The translations under genes and the position numbers were made by a program. Below are positions 22,188 through 32,474 of a stretch of DNA of 42,876 nucleotides, one piece after another. The stretch is from IMG/VR virus record IMGVR_UViG_3300030060_004356, positions 1-42,876 of that record. One strand, given 5' to 3'. Position 1 is the stretch's first letter. The number at the start of each line of letters is the position of its first letter. The notes under the pieces were generated by a model. It was not told where the DNA came from, did no database searches, and was given only the letters and a program-made list of their open reading frames with translations. The DNA comes from a virus.

Positions 22188-22206
22188 TACTATTATATAG
22201 TTACAT
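22188..22206 (-). promoter_or_regulatory. Candidate phage promoter motif, copy 2
   Basis: On the - strand ATGTAACTATATAATAGTA differs at one position from the element at 33359-33377. Both occur in rare intergenic gaps, 22 and 16 bases upstream of a start codon. The inner part is near-palindromic (ACTATA-N-TATAGT in copy 1; one mismatch here). It could be a late promoter read by a host or phage-modified RNA polymerase, or an operator. It does not match the Bacteroidetes -33 TTG / -7 TAnnTTTG pattern well. Confidence 0.45.
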
Positions 22207-22216
22207 TTTTTACCAC

Positions 22217-22579
22217 TTATTTACTACTTTCAGCCACATCACATCCAACAGAAAACAATTCTATAGGTGATGTACTATTATTTTTAAACTCAATTAAACT
22301 ATAATAGCCTTTTATAGAAGAAGAGTGTATAGCGTTGTTTTTACTAAAAAATATAAAACTACTAGAGGTTGGTGGTACTAAATCTAATTCACAATCAACC
22401 TTAATCGTGGTTGTTGTGTCAGTGCTGCTTATAGACTCTATTGTTCCAATTAAAACATTGCTACTAGACACTGTAAAACCACCACTAGTTGTGGGATCTG
22501 TGTAGTACACGGTATCGCCGACACTTGTTGAAATATTATTGTTTAAATTTGTATTGAAAGTTAAATCTATATAAGGCAT
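22217..22579 (-). CDS. Small beta-rich structural protein
   Basis: This 120-residue protein starts MPYIDLTFNTNLNNNISTSV. It has strands around VGDTVYYTDP, LIGTIESISSTDTTTTIKVD, SSFIFFSKNNAIHSSSIKGY and YSLIEFKNNSTSPIELFSVG, ending ESSK. The FILFSKxNAV...S-I-x-GYY...(K/E)-x-NNS pattern is one I recall from small virion proteins of marine phages next to the tail hub. No catalytic motif is present. It precedes the internal virion protein pair and follows the 501-residue beta protein by 11 bases. Confidence 0.6.
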   Translation of the reverse strand: MPYIDLTFNTNLNNNISTSVGDTVYYTDPTTSGGFTVSSSNVLIGTIESISSTDTTTTIKVDCELDLVPPTSSSFIFFSKNNAIHSSSIKGYYSLIEFKNNSTSPIELFSVGCDVAESSK

Positions 22580-22590
22580 GTTTTTAAAAT

Positions 22591-24096
22591 TTATGGTACG
22601 TAAGTTATTAAACTAGGGAAATCTAGTTCCATTACAACGTCTTTTGTTCCCCATTTCTCTACAACAACTGTTCCAGATAGTGTTATAACCGTGGTGGATT
22701 GCGTTGTAGCTATATTTGTTATTTGAATAATTGTGCCACCATTAGAGCCTGCCACGGAGTTTGTCCAATCAGATCTCTTATTGAAATTACTAGCGTCTTC
22801 TGATTTAATTGAATTATTAAAAACTGGTGCAGTAAAACTACTATAATTTTTTCCAGTTTTAGTTAGTGAATACGAAAAGTTAAATATATTTTTAACATGT
22901 GGATATCCAGTTGTTTTATGAGCATAAGTATTTGCTACGCCGTCGTATAGTTTTTCGTGATCCGTACTATGACTTAAACTAGTTGCGGCTCCATCAAATA
23001 GATTTATAGTATAATTTGCATGACCCTTAGCTTTTAGTGTTAAAACTGGATTTCTATATTGATACAACTTGTAGTTTTCAACCGCTGATGGCGTTGAGTA
23101 ATAATACCAATCTATATCATAAGTTCTTGATCTTTTAAATAAAACTGCAGCGTTGTCTGCAGCTGTTAATCTTGGAGAAATAGTACATTCATTAACGTTA
23201 TTGCCATTTGGATTTAATGCGGTTACACTTAAAGAGGTAGCAACACTTCTTGATGCTGAGCCTAAAATTACTTTATCACCAACCTTAACTCCAGTTAAAT
23301 CATCGAAAATAACATTATCACTTCCGCCACTAGCAGCCATGCTACCATTTACAGCTGTTGCTTTAGAAGTTATACTAGGAAAAACTTGATCAAAAGAATA
23401 CCTACCACCTTTTGGTATTGTTATATCAAGACAATTACTTTGAATACCATTGCTGTCAGTCGCGGTAGTTATAAAAGGTAAATCACTATCTAAGATAGAG
23501 TTATTGTTGTCATCTTTTACTTTCAGAACAACTCTAGCGCCATAATATCCAACTATAGTTATTTTTCTTGTTTCACCTGTTGTTTTCAATGTAGGATTAC
23601 CAAAAGTTATTTTACTAATTCTATTGCTAACATCTACGCCTTGATGCCTATATATTGGAATATTAGTATCTTTGTAAATTAAACTAGCTACAACTGCGTT
23701 TTGCTTGGTAGTTGGTTTTACATTTAAATATGTTACATCAAACGTGTAGGTATGATTATAACTACCTGGTCTATACTGCGTGTCACTATCTGCTACGCTA
23801 TATGTTTCAGTGCTTTTTAAAACTAACTTTACATTATTATTAGTTTTTAGAAATGGTGCTTTTGCAAAAAATCTTTTACCATATTGTGCTTTAGAATTTT
23901 TATACGCTATTTTTATAGTTGCTATTACCACTCTGCTATTAGAGGGTATTGACCCTTCTATACTATAGACTTTCTGTTCATTTCTAAAACCACCATTATT
24001 TATTAAAGTGTCTAGTGTATAAGGGGCCTTACGGGTGACAGTTATGTCACCGGAATTACTTCCAATATTGTCTACTATGTTAATTGAAAATCTCAT
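22591..24096 (-). CDS. 501-residue beta-rich virion protein
   Basis: The protein starts MRFSINIVDNIGSNSGDITV. It is rich in Thr, Ser, Asn and Val with short alternating strands throughout and few helices, as expected of a phage tail or decoration protein. A short segment, FDDLTGVKVGDKVILGSASR (about 268-287), resembles an SH3-like or knob turn. A second half, YKLYQYRNPVLTLKAKGHAN, looks like an Ig/FN3-type strand set. No enzymatic motif, signal peptide or coiled coil. It lies 14 bases downstream of the tail hub gene and probably forms part of the tail or its fibre-attachment site. Family unknown. Confidence 0.6.
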   Translation of the reverse strand: MRFSINIVDNIGSNSGDITVTRKAPYTLDTLINNGGFRNEQKVYSIEGSIPSNSRVVIATIKIAYKNSKAQYGKRFFAKAPFLKTNNNVKLVLKSTETYSVADSDTQYRPGSYNHTYTFDVTYLNVKPTTKQNAVVASLIYKDTNIPIYRHQGVDVSNRISKITFGNPTLKTTGETRKITIVGYYGARVVLKVKDDNNNSILDSDLPFITTATDSNGIQSNCLDITIPKGGRYSFDQVFPSITSKATAVNGSMAASGGSDNVIFDDLTGVKVGDKVILGSASRSVATSLSVTALNPNGNNVNECTISPRLTAADNAAVLFKRSRTYDIDWYYYSTPSAVENYKLYQYRNPVLTLKAKGHANYTINLFDGAATSLSHSTDHEKLYDGVANTYAHKTTGYPHVKNIFNFSYSLTKTGKNYSSFTAPVFNNSIKSEDASNFNKRSDWTNSVAGSNGGTIIQITNIATTQSTTVITLSGTVVVEKWGTKDVVMELDFPSLITYVP

Positions 24097-24110
24097 TAAA
24101 ATTATTTATA

Positions 24111-27100
24111 TTAAAGATAAATACTTGATATACTACTTGGGTTGCCAATACCTTGAACAGTAAATTCGCCAGTGTCTAAGTTTGCTTGTGTTGTTGTTGT
24201 TCCACTTATTTTATTAAACCACTTACCTTCTTTTTCTATGAACTCAGGAACCTTACCGCTTTGTTTGTCTGTTTCAAAAGAGTTAACGTACCACCCTGAT
24301 TTATTTTCTAAATTATAAAACTCATTAGTGTCACTGGTGTTTTGAACAACCTTTGATTGAGACCCTTCGTAGTTAACCGACCTAAAAGATTTAATTACAT
24401 TTGGATTATCGTTAAACAAAACTGATATTGATGATTCATATTTAGAATTTGTTGCTGGATTCACGCCATAAAAACTATTATATAAACTATTAGTATAATG
24501 TTTATATATAGTATTCTCTACGGCTGTTATATATGTACCACTAACAGATCCACCAGCTTCAGGTATAAATGTTTTAAAACTAACCCAACCTTTTGATTCT
24601 TCACTAAACGATACTGTTACGTCTTCATAAAGACTAGTATCACAGGCAACTATTCTACCTTCATTTTTTCCATGGTCTATATAATGATTTCTTAGCAAAT
24701 CTATATCGTAACCAAAAGCAGCTAATAAGTCTCCATATCTATTTGCATAACAAATCCAGTCTTCACTAGTAAAACCATAAGGTGAAGTATCTTTTGTTAA
24801 AGTCAAGTTATATTCTCCGCTAACCACATCAAATGTACCTAATGCTTTCACTGTGTTTTTCAAATTATCTCTAAACCAAGTTTTCATACCAACATTAGAT
24901 ATTGGAGTTAAACCATCTTGAGAAAGTCTTAATACAGCTCCTCTTTGTTTATCGGTAAAATACATTCTATATTGATCCCAAGCTAACGACTCTGGATTTT
25001 TAGATATACCATAATCACCAACAAATGGCATAGCTGTTCCTAACACTTTATCGGTAGCTGTTAATTGTGGATTACCGTCAGCATTAAATAAAGCGTCTTT
25101 ACTTGATAACACCTTTAACACTTTATCCTCAGTTAAAACAATAACATCGGTATCTCTTGTTTTTAATCTCTGTATAGAACCATAAGACGGATTTAAATCC
25201 TTAATAATCTTTTGAGACATATTAAACTCATTTAGATTATTTACTTCTGATGTGGAATTATATATTCCGGAGTATATTAATCCACTAGTTTTATTTTCTT
25301 TTCTATATCCAGAAAAAGTAGTTGAAGCTTTAACGCCGTTACCTATTTGCGGTGCGTTGAAATCATCTCTTATTCTATCTGATTCTGCTCCATTGCCATA
25401 AGAGTAACAATTAGACCAATTTAAATCAACATGGTATTTCCAAACATCTTTATCTATAGAGTAATACGCCGTTGGTTTAATAAACACAACATCAAACTCC
25501 TCGCCATCAGCTGCACCCTCTACAAACGCTGTTTGATTTCTTCTAATTATATCTCCATTTGTTTCATATTTTGAAAAATAAAAAGGCTCAGATATTGACG
25601 AGGTTAATGTCACCGTTTCAGCTCCCGATGTAGTATCAATAGCGGTTACGACAACACCTAAGTCCACATCATTATTACCACTACCTTGATCTGCAAAAAC
25701 CATTTGCATTCCAGGTTCGATGCTACTAATCCACACTGGATCGGTTAAACTAACGGTATTTAATAAATCTCCAGCAGCAGGATCCCAAGCGTTAGTACCG
25801 CTACTAGCTGCATTATATGTTCCACTAATAAGAGCTTTTATTTTACCGGTGATAGGCCACGACGGACTATATATAGATGAATCCGCACTTCCATCACTAG
25901 CAACTACGCTACCATTATACATATTTTTTGTAAAAAACCCTGTGATTTTTGATCTCAACCTATCTCCATTTTTATGATGAAATATTATGTCATCTCCCAC
26001 GTATATACCATTTGCTTGGTCAGTTACTGCTCCATCGCTAGCTACATTTGTTATGTGGATTATTGGATCACTAGTTCCATAAAAACTAGTTTGCGAAAAG
26101 TTAGCAATATCGTTATTGAATACGTTCGGTTTTCCCGCGTTATTAGCAACTCTATTCGGTGGATTAGTTATTATGTCACCCGCAGTTGCTAGTGGTAGTG
26201 CAACTTCTTGTAGTGATAAATAGTTAGATCTTTCAACAGATACACCACAGTCAATAGGTGCAAAATCATTTATATTAGTATTATTTAATGTTAATGGTAT
26301 AGAATCTGAACCTTCATAGTATATTTCTAAATCCACATCTTTTTTTGGTTCAGTTTCAAATATAGATAAATCTTTTTCAAATATTAATGCTTCTCCACCA
26401 AACTCTTGATGTCTTAATACTTCTACGGTGAGATCTTGTGTACCATCGTGTCTCACCGCTCCTCTAGGATCCCAAACATCAACATTTATACCTTCGTTTA
26501 ATAATTGATTAGTAGCCGTGTCAACTTTTCTAAAATAAATCACAGAACCCATCCTAGCGTTGTAACCACTAGCTGTATTCACTTTAATAAATCCATCATT
26601 ACAACAACCCTGACAAGATCCATAATCTATACCCCAAGTATAACCATTACGTATGTCGGTGTAATCAAGGGTATCTATAACCTTGTATTGATTATCCGGA
26701 TCTTCCGAGAATCTAAACTGTGTGCCAAGAGTTCTCATTTCGTCCATAAAAAATTGAGTTCCAGCTGGCATATCGCCCCAACTCGTGTAACCAACAATAG
26801 ATATCATTACAGCTCCCATTCCAATTTCTGGATCAGTTACACCACCTAGTCCTATGTTGTTTGACAGATCGGCACTAATTGTGCCTGTAATCAATCCTTG
26901 TCCAGCATATAAACTGTTACCAATAGAGGTGGTAGCACTTCCACTTGCTTTACCAACAGCTCTAGCTTCATCAATAAAAGGCACACCAGCTTTCTGCGTG
27001 TGACGTGAGTTCCAAAAATCATTTGTTGGACCTTTCCAAGCGTAATAAGCAAATCCTTCTTCAATTGAGTCTGGTATTACTAGTGACGCCGTGGACTCAT

Positions 27101-30100
27101 CAACAGTGTAAGAAGTATTGTTGTAATTCCAATTAATAGTTCCTTGACTGGAATTCTTAGAAAATCTTTGATTATAATTACTTGGCGGGTATGTTTGAGC
27201 CCAATCAAGAGCGTTAGAATAACTATGTGGTCCCACGCCCGCAGCATCACTCATTACTCTACCACAATACTGAGTTCCACTTCCCACTTGAAGACCGTCC
27301 CAATCTGGATTACCACCAGAACTCCAACTAGTCCAAGTGTCAACAACCCCAAACGCACCGTGGTACCAATCGCCGTCTCCGTATGTCCAAACTTCCCCAG
27401 CATGACCTCCAGATGCTGCGGGATTTGTATTGGATTTACTATATACGTAGCTTAGACTCTTAGTAGTTGAGACAGTATATTTATCTGATTGATCAGATAT
27501 AAGCATTACGTTTGATTCTAATATAGGATCAGCTTCAACTTTAACAAAGAATCTACCATCGAACTCTGGTTTGTTTTCAATTATCTCTTGCTTAAAGGCA
27601 AGTCTATAGGTTAAACCAGTTACAGTGCCGCCAGACCAATCAAGAGAGGCGTCAGCTACAAACCTCGCATGCATGTTAGCGTCATCACCCCAACTATCAG
27701 CGTAATATATATGAAACTGACTTGGTGCAGAGGAAATACCATCTCCACCACTACCTTTCCAGTTTGTAACTTCATTCCATTTTGAATACTTTTTAACACC
27801 ATCTGTATCCTCACCTATTATTTGAACACTTATTTTTGACCTATCTCTTGATAATTCACTAACACCAGGACCTCCAGCTCCAAAAAGAGAATCCCATTGA
27901 TTATATGCTATAGATATATAACTAGTGCTTGTGTCTAGTAAATTAATTGGTTCAGTTGTTGTGACAACTGCCGCTCCATCAGCCCATATAGTAGTACTAG
28001 TACCACTATCACCAGGTGCGGCGACAATCTCACCAAGTCGTAAATGTTTTGTTTTTACGTAATCTGGTGCTTCGTTTTCAATTGCTATAACTCTATATCT
28101 TGTTTCTTCTTTAATAGGTTTAGCTTCACCGTTTTTAGTTTTTAATATTAAATAAGTTTCTTCGTCAATTTTATTTCTATCGGTTGATTGAAAGGACAAC
28201 CATACGGTTTTGCCATTTTTATCAGCGTAATACCATCTATTTAATACTAAGTTGTAGTATTCATTAGATGTTTCTTTGACGTAATACTTAATATACTCAG
28301 CCCAACTAGGAGGAGAATTATTGCTATTAACCGGGTTATCCCACTGCTGTTTTAATCTAAAATAATTTTTAGTACTAGAGTACTCTTTACTTAATGATAT
28401 ATCTCCAGTTGTGCTAGTATAATCATCAGCATAACCAGAGGTATAACCAGACGTAAAAACTGGTGTTTCTCTACCATACTTATCCCCAAATACCATTCCC
28501 CATTTGTAGTCTCTAATAGATTTTATAGATTTACTTGGTGTTTTAAAACCATCAGGACTTTCCCCAATAACTTCTTGCACTAAGCCAACTGGTAATTGAA
28601 TGTTATAACCTTGAACATAGTTACCAAATACCAATCTATTAGATGTTACTTCTTGTGCTTTCGCATATCTAGGAACATTATCCCAAGACCTCAACGCTTG
28701 ATCCTCTGACAAAACTCTATGTATTGTCTCAGATGTTAAACTTAGTTGACCGGAAAGTTTTTGTGTTGAATCAATAGAATTTGGAGTAAACAAGTCCCAC
28801 TCAGCATCGATACCTCTACTAATTGTTTTAACAACGTATATATTAGGAGAATCTGTTGTTTTGTAAACTATATCAACACTACTAACATCCAATGGTCTAG
28901 TTTTAAAAGGAACAAAGTCTTTTATGATAATCTCTCTAACTCTATTAGTCATACCTAAATTATAACCTTTATAGGCTTCATAATCAAAATTACCTGGTAA
29001 AAATGCTATTTCTGACCAAGGGCCAATACTAGAGTATTCGCCATCTTCATATTTGTATCTATATGCAAATCTACCCAATTTAAGTTCAAATAATGGAGGT
29101 TTTTGTTTTAAAGCAATATTCCAATTCGTTAAACCAGACGATAAGTTCTCACCTTCCCATGATGTTATTTCAACTTTTATCGTCGAGGTTGATTCAGTTG
29201 TATCATCTCCATCTTCTCCAATATACGATACAAACCTACATGTAATTTTAATATTTTCAAAAATGCCCACATCAATGTCTTCATATACCGTAGTGAAGTC
29301 TAACAAATCATTAATTCTAAAAATAGTTTGAGCAAAATTTATATGTGAAAATATATTTACATCACCAACATTTATTTGTCCACTCTCGTCATCACCAGCT
29401 GTAAATATAAAAGGACTATCTGTTATATCTACCTCAGTCAAACCTTCTCCCCTGTCTGTTGAGTTTAACACTAGAGTTGGAGCTCTTCTAGGTGATTTTC
29501 TAATAACAGTTATATGCTCTTCTTTTATGTTGTCATCAACTTTCTCACCTTCAAAATCATAAAGTTCTAGATCCGTTATTGGAATAAGTGTGTTAGAACC
29601 TAAATCCGTTGGATCTTGAACGTAAAGTTTTGTGTGCGAGTAATCAGTTTGAACAACGTTTTGTAGAGATGTATTGTCTATAAAACCAAACAGTGCTTCT
29701 CCTACGTTATCTCCACTTCCACTAAACTGTATATTAGTTTTATCTTCAACTGCTATTAAATTGACCGTATATGTACCTATACCATTTGCATCTGGTCCAG
29801 ATGTTGTTGTTAAAGCGACATCATGATAGTAAGCGAAAGCTGTGCCAGCTTCGTACATGTTCCATAGTCTAAGATTTAAAGTACCGTTTGTTATTATATA
29901 ATCAAAAGAAAACTCATATATTTCACCTATTGTCAAAGTTCCCACTGGCATACTATAAACAAAGTAACCATTGCCACCAGTCCAAGCAGTGTTGTCCCAA
30001 CTTTGAATACCGTTTAAATATACTGAATTACTTGCTTGTATGTTTTCTGGTACTATATTTTCAACAGAAACATCGTAGACATAACCACTAGCTGGAGCAG

Positions 30101-31601
30101 CAGCCGAAGCATAAAAATGAGCGCTGCATGATCCTGTCCCGTCAACAATGAAATCTACATAATCTACAACACTTCCACTATATTCAAATGAATCAGTAGT
30201 GTTTCCAACGTTTTGATTTAAATAAACTTGAGTTTGTGTGCCATCTGTTTGGTTAATAGCAAGCCTCAACCCATTGTTGGTTGTCATTCTGTATTTAACT
30301 TTTAATCTATACGTTTGACCAACCTGTAAGTTGAAAGCTGTACTTCTAAATTCACCACCATTAACGATATCAACAGTAGCATCATCACCAGCACTCGCAC
30401 TATCTATAAAATCCCATGTTGATATGTTGTTAAAAAATATTGCGTAATCTTCTGGATATGGTCCACCTACTCCACTGTTGCCTTCAATAGTTCCAGCCCA
30501 GTTTACACTAGGCGCATCCCCAGTACCAAGCGCTAAATTGCCTGTTGCATACCAAAACCCGTAGAATGGTGATGATTCAGACGCTGGATCGTAATTAAAA
30601 TCACCATTAGTTAAAAAATCTACAGGTGTTGCAACTGCGGCACCTTGATATACACTGGGTATTACTGAGGATTGAAAGCTAAGAGGAGCTGCGGAATCCA
30701 CATTATTCGCAATCTGCCAATTATCACCAGTCTGTATAATTTGTTCAAAATCTCCATTAATAATATATTCTTCCGGCTGCACTGGTGGTTGTGTTCCGGC
30801 TTTGCATCTATCTATATTTATTTTTTTAGGTTCACTACTTCCATCAGTCCATAGTAACAAGTTGTCAATAACATTTATAGCTGTTATATTATAATCATAA
30901 TCAAAGTTTAATACTTTTGGGTTAGAAAACTTAACCCACACGGCACTAGTATTTAAGAGTGAAGAAATACCACTTAAATCAAATCCCTTATGAATAGAAA
31001 CGTGAACACCATCGATATCTTTGATTACCATTCCTGGCGTCTTGTTAACACCATCACCGTCAATCAATTCTATAGTCATTCCTACTTTTAGCTTTTGTAA
31101 AATAAAATTGTTTTGAATTTTAATACGATAAAAATGTATCCCATCATACAACTCAAAGTTATTTGAATAAACACCACTATCTTCGCTAAAGACTATAGAT
31201 GGTGTGGTTATTATAGTATGTTCATCTATAATAACAGGTGAAGTGGTTCCATCCGAATTTTGCTCTATTATGCTGTCTGTAAAAACAACAGTTTCAAAAA
31301 CATTTGATAGTATAATATTATCAGTGGGTGGTGCAGCCATGAAAAAATATATATTATCATTTTTTTCATCAGTAACACTACCTATTGTTTTTGTTTTTTT
31401 ACCTGTTGTGGTATTTGTAACACTTGTGAAACTACCTATAGATGTGTTTCCTCTTACACCTTGAACGGTACCAGCAGCATCTCCATCGGTTGTTCTAACC
31501 TGGATATTCATGGCGTCTCTATATTCACCATTTGGAACAAGTCTTTCGTCAAGATCTTTGTTCATCTTTCCGCCTGTAAAAGTGTGTTTTATTTCTGGCA
31601 T
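24111..31601 (-). CDS. 2,496-residue tail hub/stabilisation protein with carbohydrate-binding-like insertions
   Basis: The N-terminus (MPEIKHTFTGGKMNKDLDER, then LVPNGEYRDAMNIQV and GTVQGVRGNT) is one I recognise from tail stabilisation/tube-like proteins of crAss-like and marine podoviruses; it fits a beta-propeller start as in P22 gp10/T7 gp12. NLLLWTDGSSEPKKINIDR (about 250-268) belongs to this core. From about 275 to 650 there is an insertion with NGDFE- and NGDFN-started jelly-roll units and a third at about 527 (NGIQSWDNTAW), like carbohydrate-binding modules. The core resumes at HITVIRKSPRRAPTLVL. A Cys-rich spot, CQGCCNDG, is near 1660. A YGDLLAAFG...HYIDHGKNEGR unit lies near 2285-2310. 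It lies four bases after a connector gene. Structural role is well supported; exact equivalence is inference. Confidence 0.78.
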   Translation of the reverse strand: MPEIKHTFTGGKMNKDLDERLVPNGEYRDAMNIQVRTTDGDAAGTVQGVRGNTSIGSFTSVTNTTTGKKTKTIGSVTDEKNDNIYFFMAAPPTDNIILSNVFETVVFTDSIIEQNSDGTTSPVIIDEHTIITTPSIVFSEDSGVYSNNFELYDGIHFYRIKIQNNFILQKLKVGMTIELIDGDGVNKTPGMVIKDIDGVHVSIHKGFDLSGISSLLNTSAVWVKFSNPKVLNFDYDYNITAINVIDNLLLWTDGSSEPKKINIDRCKAGTQPPVQPEEYIINGDFEQIIQTGDNWQIANNVDSAAPLSFQSSVIPSVYQGAAVATPVDFLTNGDFNYDPASESSPFYGFWYATGNLALGTGDAPSVNWAGTIEGNSGVGGPYPEDYAIFFNNISTWDFIDSASAGDDATVDIVNGGEFRSTAFNLQVGQTYRLKVKYRMTTNNGLRLAINQTDGTQTQVYLNQNVGNTTDSFEYSGSVVDYVDFIVDGTGSCSAHFYASAAAPASGYVYDVSVENIVPENIQASNSVYLNGIQSWDNTAWTGGNGYFVYSMPVGTLTIGEIYEFSFDYIITNGTLNLRLWNMYEAGTAFAYYHDVALTTTSGPDANGIGTYTVNLIAVEDKTNIQFSGSGDNVGEALFGFIDNTSLQNVVQTDYSHTKLYVQDPTDLGSNTLIPITDLELYDFEGEKVDDNIKEEHITVIRKSPRRAPTLVLNSTDRGEGLTEVDITDSPFIFTAGDDESGQINVGDVNIFSHINFAQTIFRINDLLDFTTVYEDIDVGIFENIKITCRFVSYIGEDGDDTTESTSTIKVEITSWEGENLSSGLTNWNIALKQKPPLFELKLGRFAYRYKYEDGEYSSIGPWSEIAFLPGNFDYEAYKGYNLGMTNRVREIIIKDFVPFKTRPLDVSSVDIVYKTTDSPNIYVVKTISRGIDAEWDLFTPNSIDSTQKLSGQLSLTSETIHRVLSEDQALRSWDNVPRYAKAQEVTSNRLVFGNYVQGYNIQLPVGLVQEVIGESPDGFKTPSKSIKSIRDYKWGMVFGDKYGRETPVFTSGYTSGYADDYTSTTGDISLSKEYSSTKNYFRLKQQWDNPVNSNNSPPSWAEYIKYYVKETSNEYYNLVLNRWYYADKNGKTVWLSFQSTDRNKIDEETYLILKTKNGEAKPIKEETRYRVIAIENEAPDYVKTKHLRLGEIVAAPGDSGTSTTIWADGAAVVTTTEPINLLDTSTSYISIAYNQWDSLFGAGGPGVSELSRDRSKISVQIIGEDTDGVKKYSKWNEVTNWKGSGGDGISSAPSQFHIYYADSWGDDANMHARFVADASLDWSGGTVTGLTYRLAFKQEIIENKPEFDGRFFVKVEADPILESNVMLISDQSDKYTVSTTKSLSYVYSKSNTNPAASGGHAGEVWTYGDGDWYHGAFGVVDTWTSWSSGGNPDWDGLQVGSGTQYCGRVMSDAAGVGPHSYSNALDWAQTYPPSNYNQRFSKNSSQGTINWNYNNTSYTVDESTASLVIPDSIEEGFAYYAWKGPTNDFWNSRHTQKAGVPFIDEARAVGKASGSATTSIGNSLYAGQGLITGTISADLSNNIGLGGVTDPEIGMGAVMISIVGYTSWGDMPAGTQFFMDEMRTLGTQFRFSEDPDNQYKVIDTLDYTDIRNGYTWGIDYGSCQGCCNDGFIKVNTASGYNARMGSVIYFRKVDTATNQLLNEGINVDVWDPRGAVRHDGTQDLTVEVLRHQEFGGEALIFEKDLSIFETEPKKDVDLEIYYEGSDSIPLTLNNTNINDFAPIDCGVSVERSNYLSLQEVALPLATAGDIITNPPNRVANNAGKPNVFNNDIANFSQTSFYGTSDPIIHITNVASDGAVTDQANGIYVGDDIIFHHKNGDRLRSKITGFFTKNMYNGSVVASDGSADSSIYSPSWPITGKIKALISGTYNAASSGTNAWDPAAGDLLNTVSLTDPVWISSIEPGMQMVFADQGSGNNDVDLGVVVTAIDTTSGAETVTLTSSISEPFYFSKYETNGDIIRRNQTAFVEGAADGEEFDVVFIKPTAYYSIDKDVWKYHVDLNWSNCYSYGNGAESDRIRDDFNAPQIGNGVKASTTFSGYRKENKTSGLIYSGIYNSTSEVNNLNEFNMSQKIIKDLNPSYGSIQRLKTRDTDVIVLTEDKVLKVLSSKDALFNADGNPQLTATDKVLGTAMPFVGDYGISKNPESLAWDQYRMYFTDKQRGAVLRLSQDGLTPISNVGMKTWFRDNLKNTVKALGTFDVVSGEYNLTLTKDTSPYGFTSEDWICYANRYGDLLAAFGYDIDLLRNHYIDHGKNEGRIVACDTSLYEDVTVSFSEESKGWVSFKTFIPEAGGSVSGTYITAVENTIYKHYTNSLYNSFYGVNPATNSKYESSISVLFNDNPNVIKSFRSVNYEGSQSKVVQNTSDTNEFYNLENKSGWYVNSFETDKQSGKVPEFIEKEGKWFNKISGTTTTQANLDTGEFTVQGIGNPSSISSIYL

Positions 31602-31605
31602 AATA

Positions 31606-32472
31606 TTATTTTATTGGTTTACTCATTCCTTTTAAAACCTGAGTAAACTCTTCTATTTTAATATTAGATAATCTTATTTTCGCTTTTCTAGTTTCAGCAA
31701 ATCTTTCTTTTTTATACCTTTGAACTATAAATTCCGGTATATTAGATCTTGTAGATAGTATAGCATAAGCAATGTGTTTATAACAAGCTTCTTCACAAAA
31801 TTTATGAACAACCATTTCTGAATCTGTACCCAGTCCATCGCTTATATATTTTAATGTTATAGTTTCACCAGCTAACGTTGAGCCAAAATGTATGTAGTTT
31901 CTAAGATAATCTATATAGAACGTGCCATTTGATTGAGAATGCTGTGGATCTAATCCATATCTTCTACCCCTACTATCTATTTCTAAATCAGTTGAATCAT
32001 CAGTGTAAGGGTCTGGCTCTGTTTGATCTTTATATTTAGTTAGTGTGTCACTGGGGTCTTGTTCAGTCAAACTATTATTAGTAAATTGATAAACACCACT
32101 AGTATCTTGTGTGATAGCAAATGGATTAGATGTTTTACCAGTTGGATATAAAATTCTTTCAATACCATTACTATCAACTCTAACCAGTTTAACGTAGTTA
32201 ACATAGTCCTGGGGTAACATCATTTTTAGCGTTGGAGGAACTTCTATTTCTTGAGATTTAACTGATCGAAACACATCGTAAGATAGTTCTTGAATCGCTC
32301 TCATAGCATGAAATTGAACATCAGTTTTACTAACCTTAGATATTATTTTATCTTCACCAACATAGGCAACCATAAAAGCATTTATAATATTGTCAAGAGA
32401 AGTAAATTGATAAGTTCCAGGATCACTTCCAGTGTAATAAGATTGTTGAGTTTGACTGTCTAATAATCCCAT
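31606..32472 (-). CDS. Head-tail connector/tail stabilisation candidate
   Basis: This 288-residue protein starts MGLLDSQTQQSYYTGSDPGT. It has an ordered set of blocks I associate with connector proteins of crAss-like and marine phages: SLDNIINAFMVAYVGEDKII, RAIQELSYDVFRS, EIEVPPTLKMMLPQDYVNYV, FYIDYLRNYIHFGSTL and an Arg/Lys-rich C-terminal helix (RYKKERFAETRKAKIRLSN). Helical ends flank a beta middle. It is two bases downstream of the other connector candidate and four bases upstream of the tail hub gene, as expected for proteins linking portal to tail. Precise ring or adaptor identity is not resolved. Confidence 0.68.
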   Translation of the reverse strand: MGLLDSQTQQSYYTGSDPGTYQFTSLDNIINAFMVAYVGEDKIISKVSKTDVQFHAMRAIQELSYDVFRSVKSQEIEVPPTLKMMLPQDYVNYVKLVRVDSNGIERILYPTGKTSNPFAITQDTSGVYQFTNNSLTEQDPSDTLTKYKDQTEPDPYTDDSTDLEIDSRGRRYGLDPQHSQSNGTFYIDYLRNYIHFGSTLAGETITLKYISDGLGTDSEMVVHKFCEEACYKHIAYAILSTRSNIPEFIVQRYKKERFAETRKAKIRLSNIKIEEFTQVLKGMSKPIK

Positions 32473-32474
32473 AA

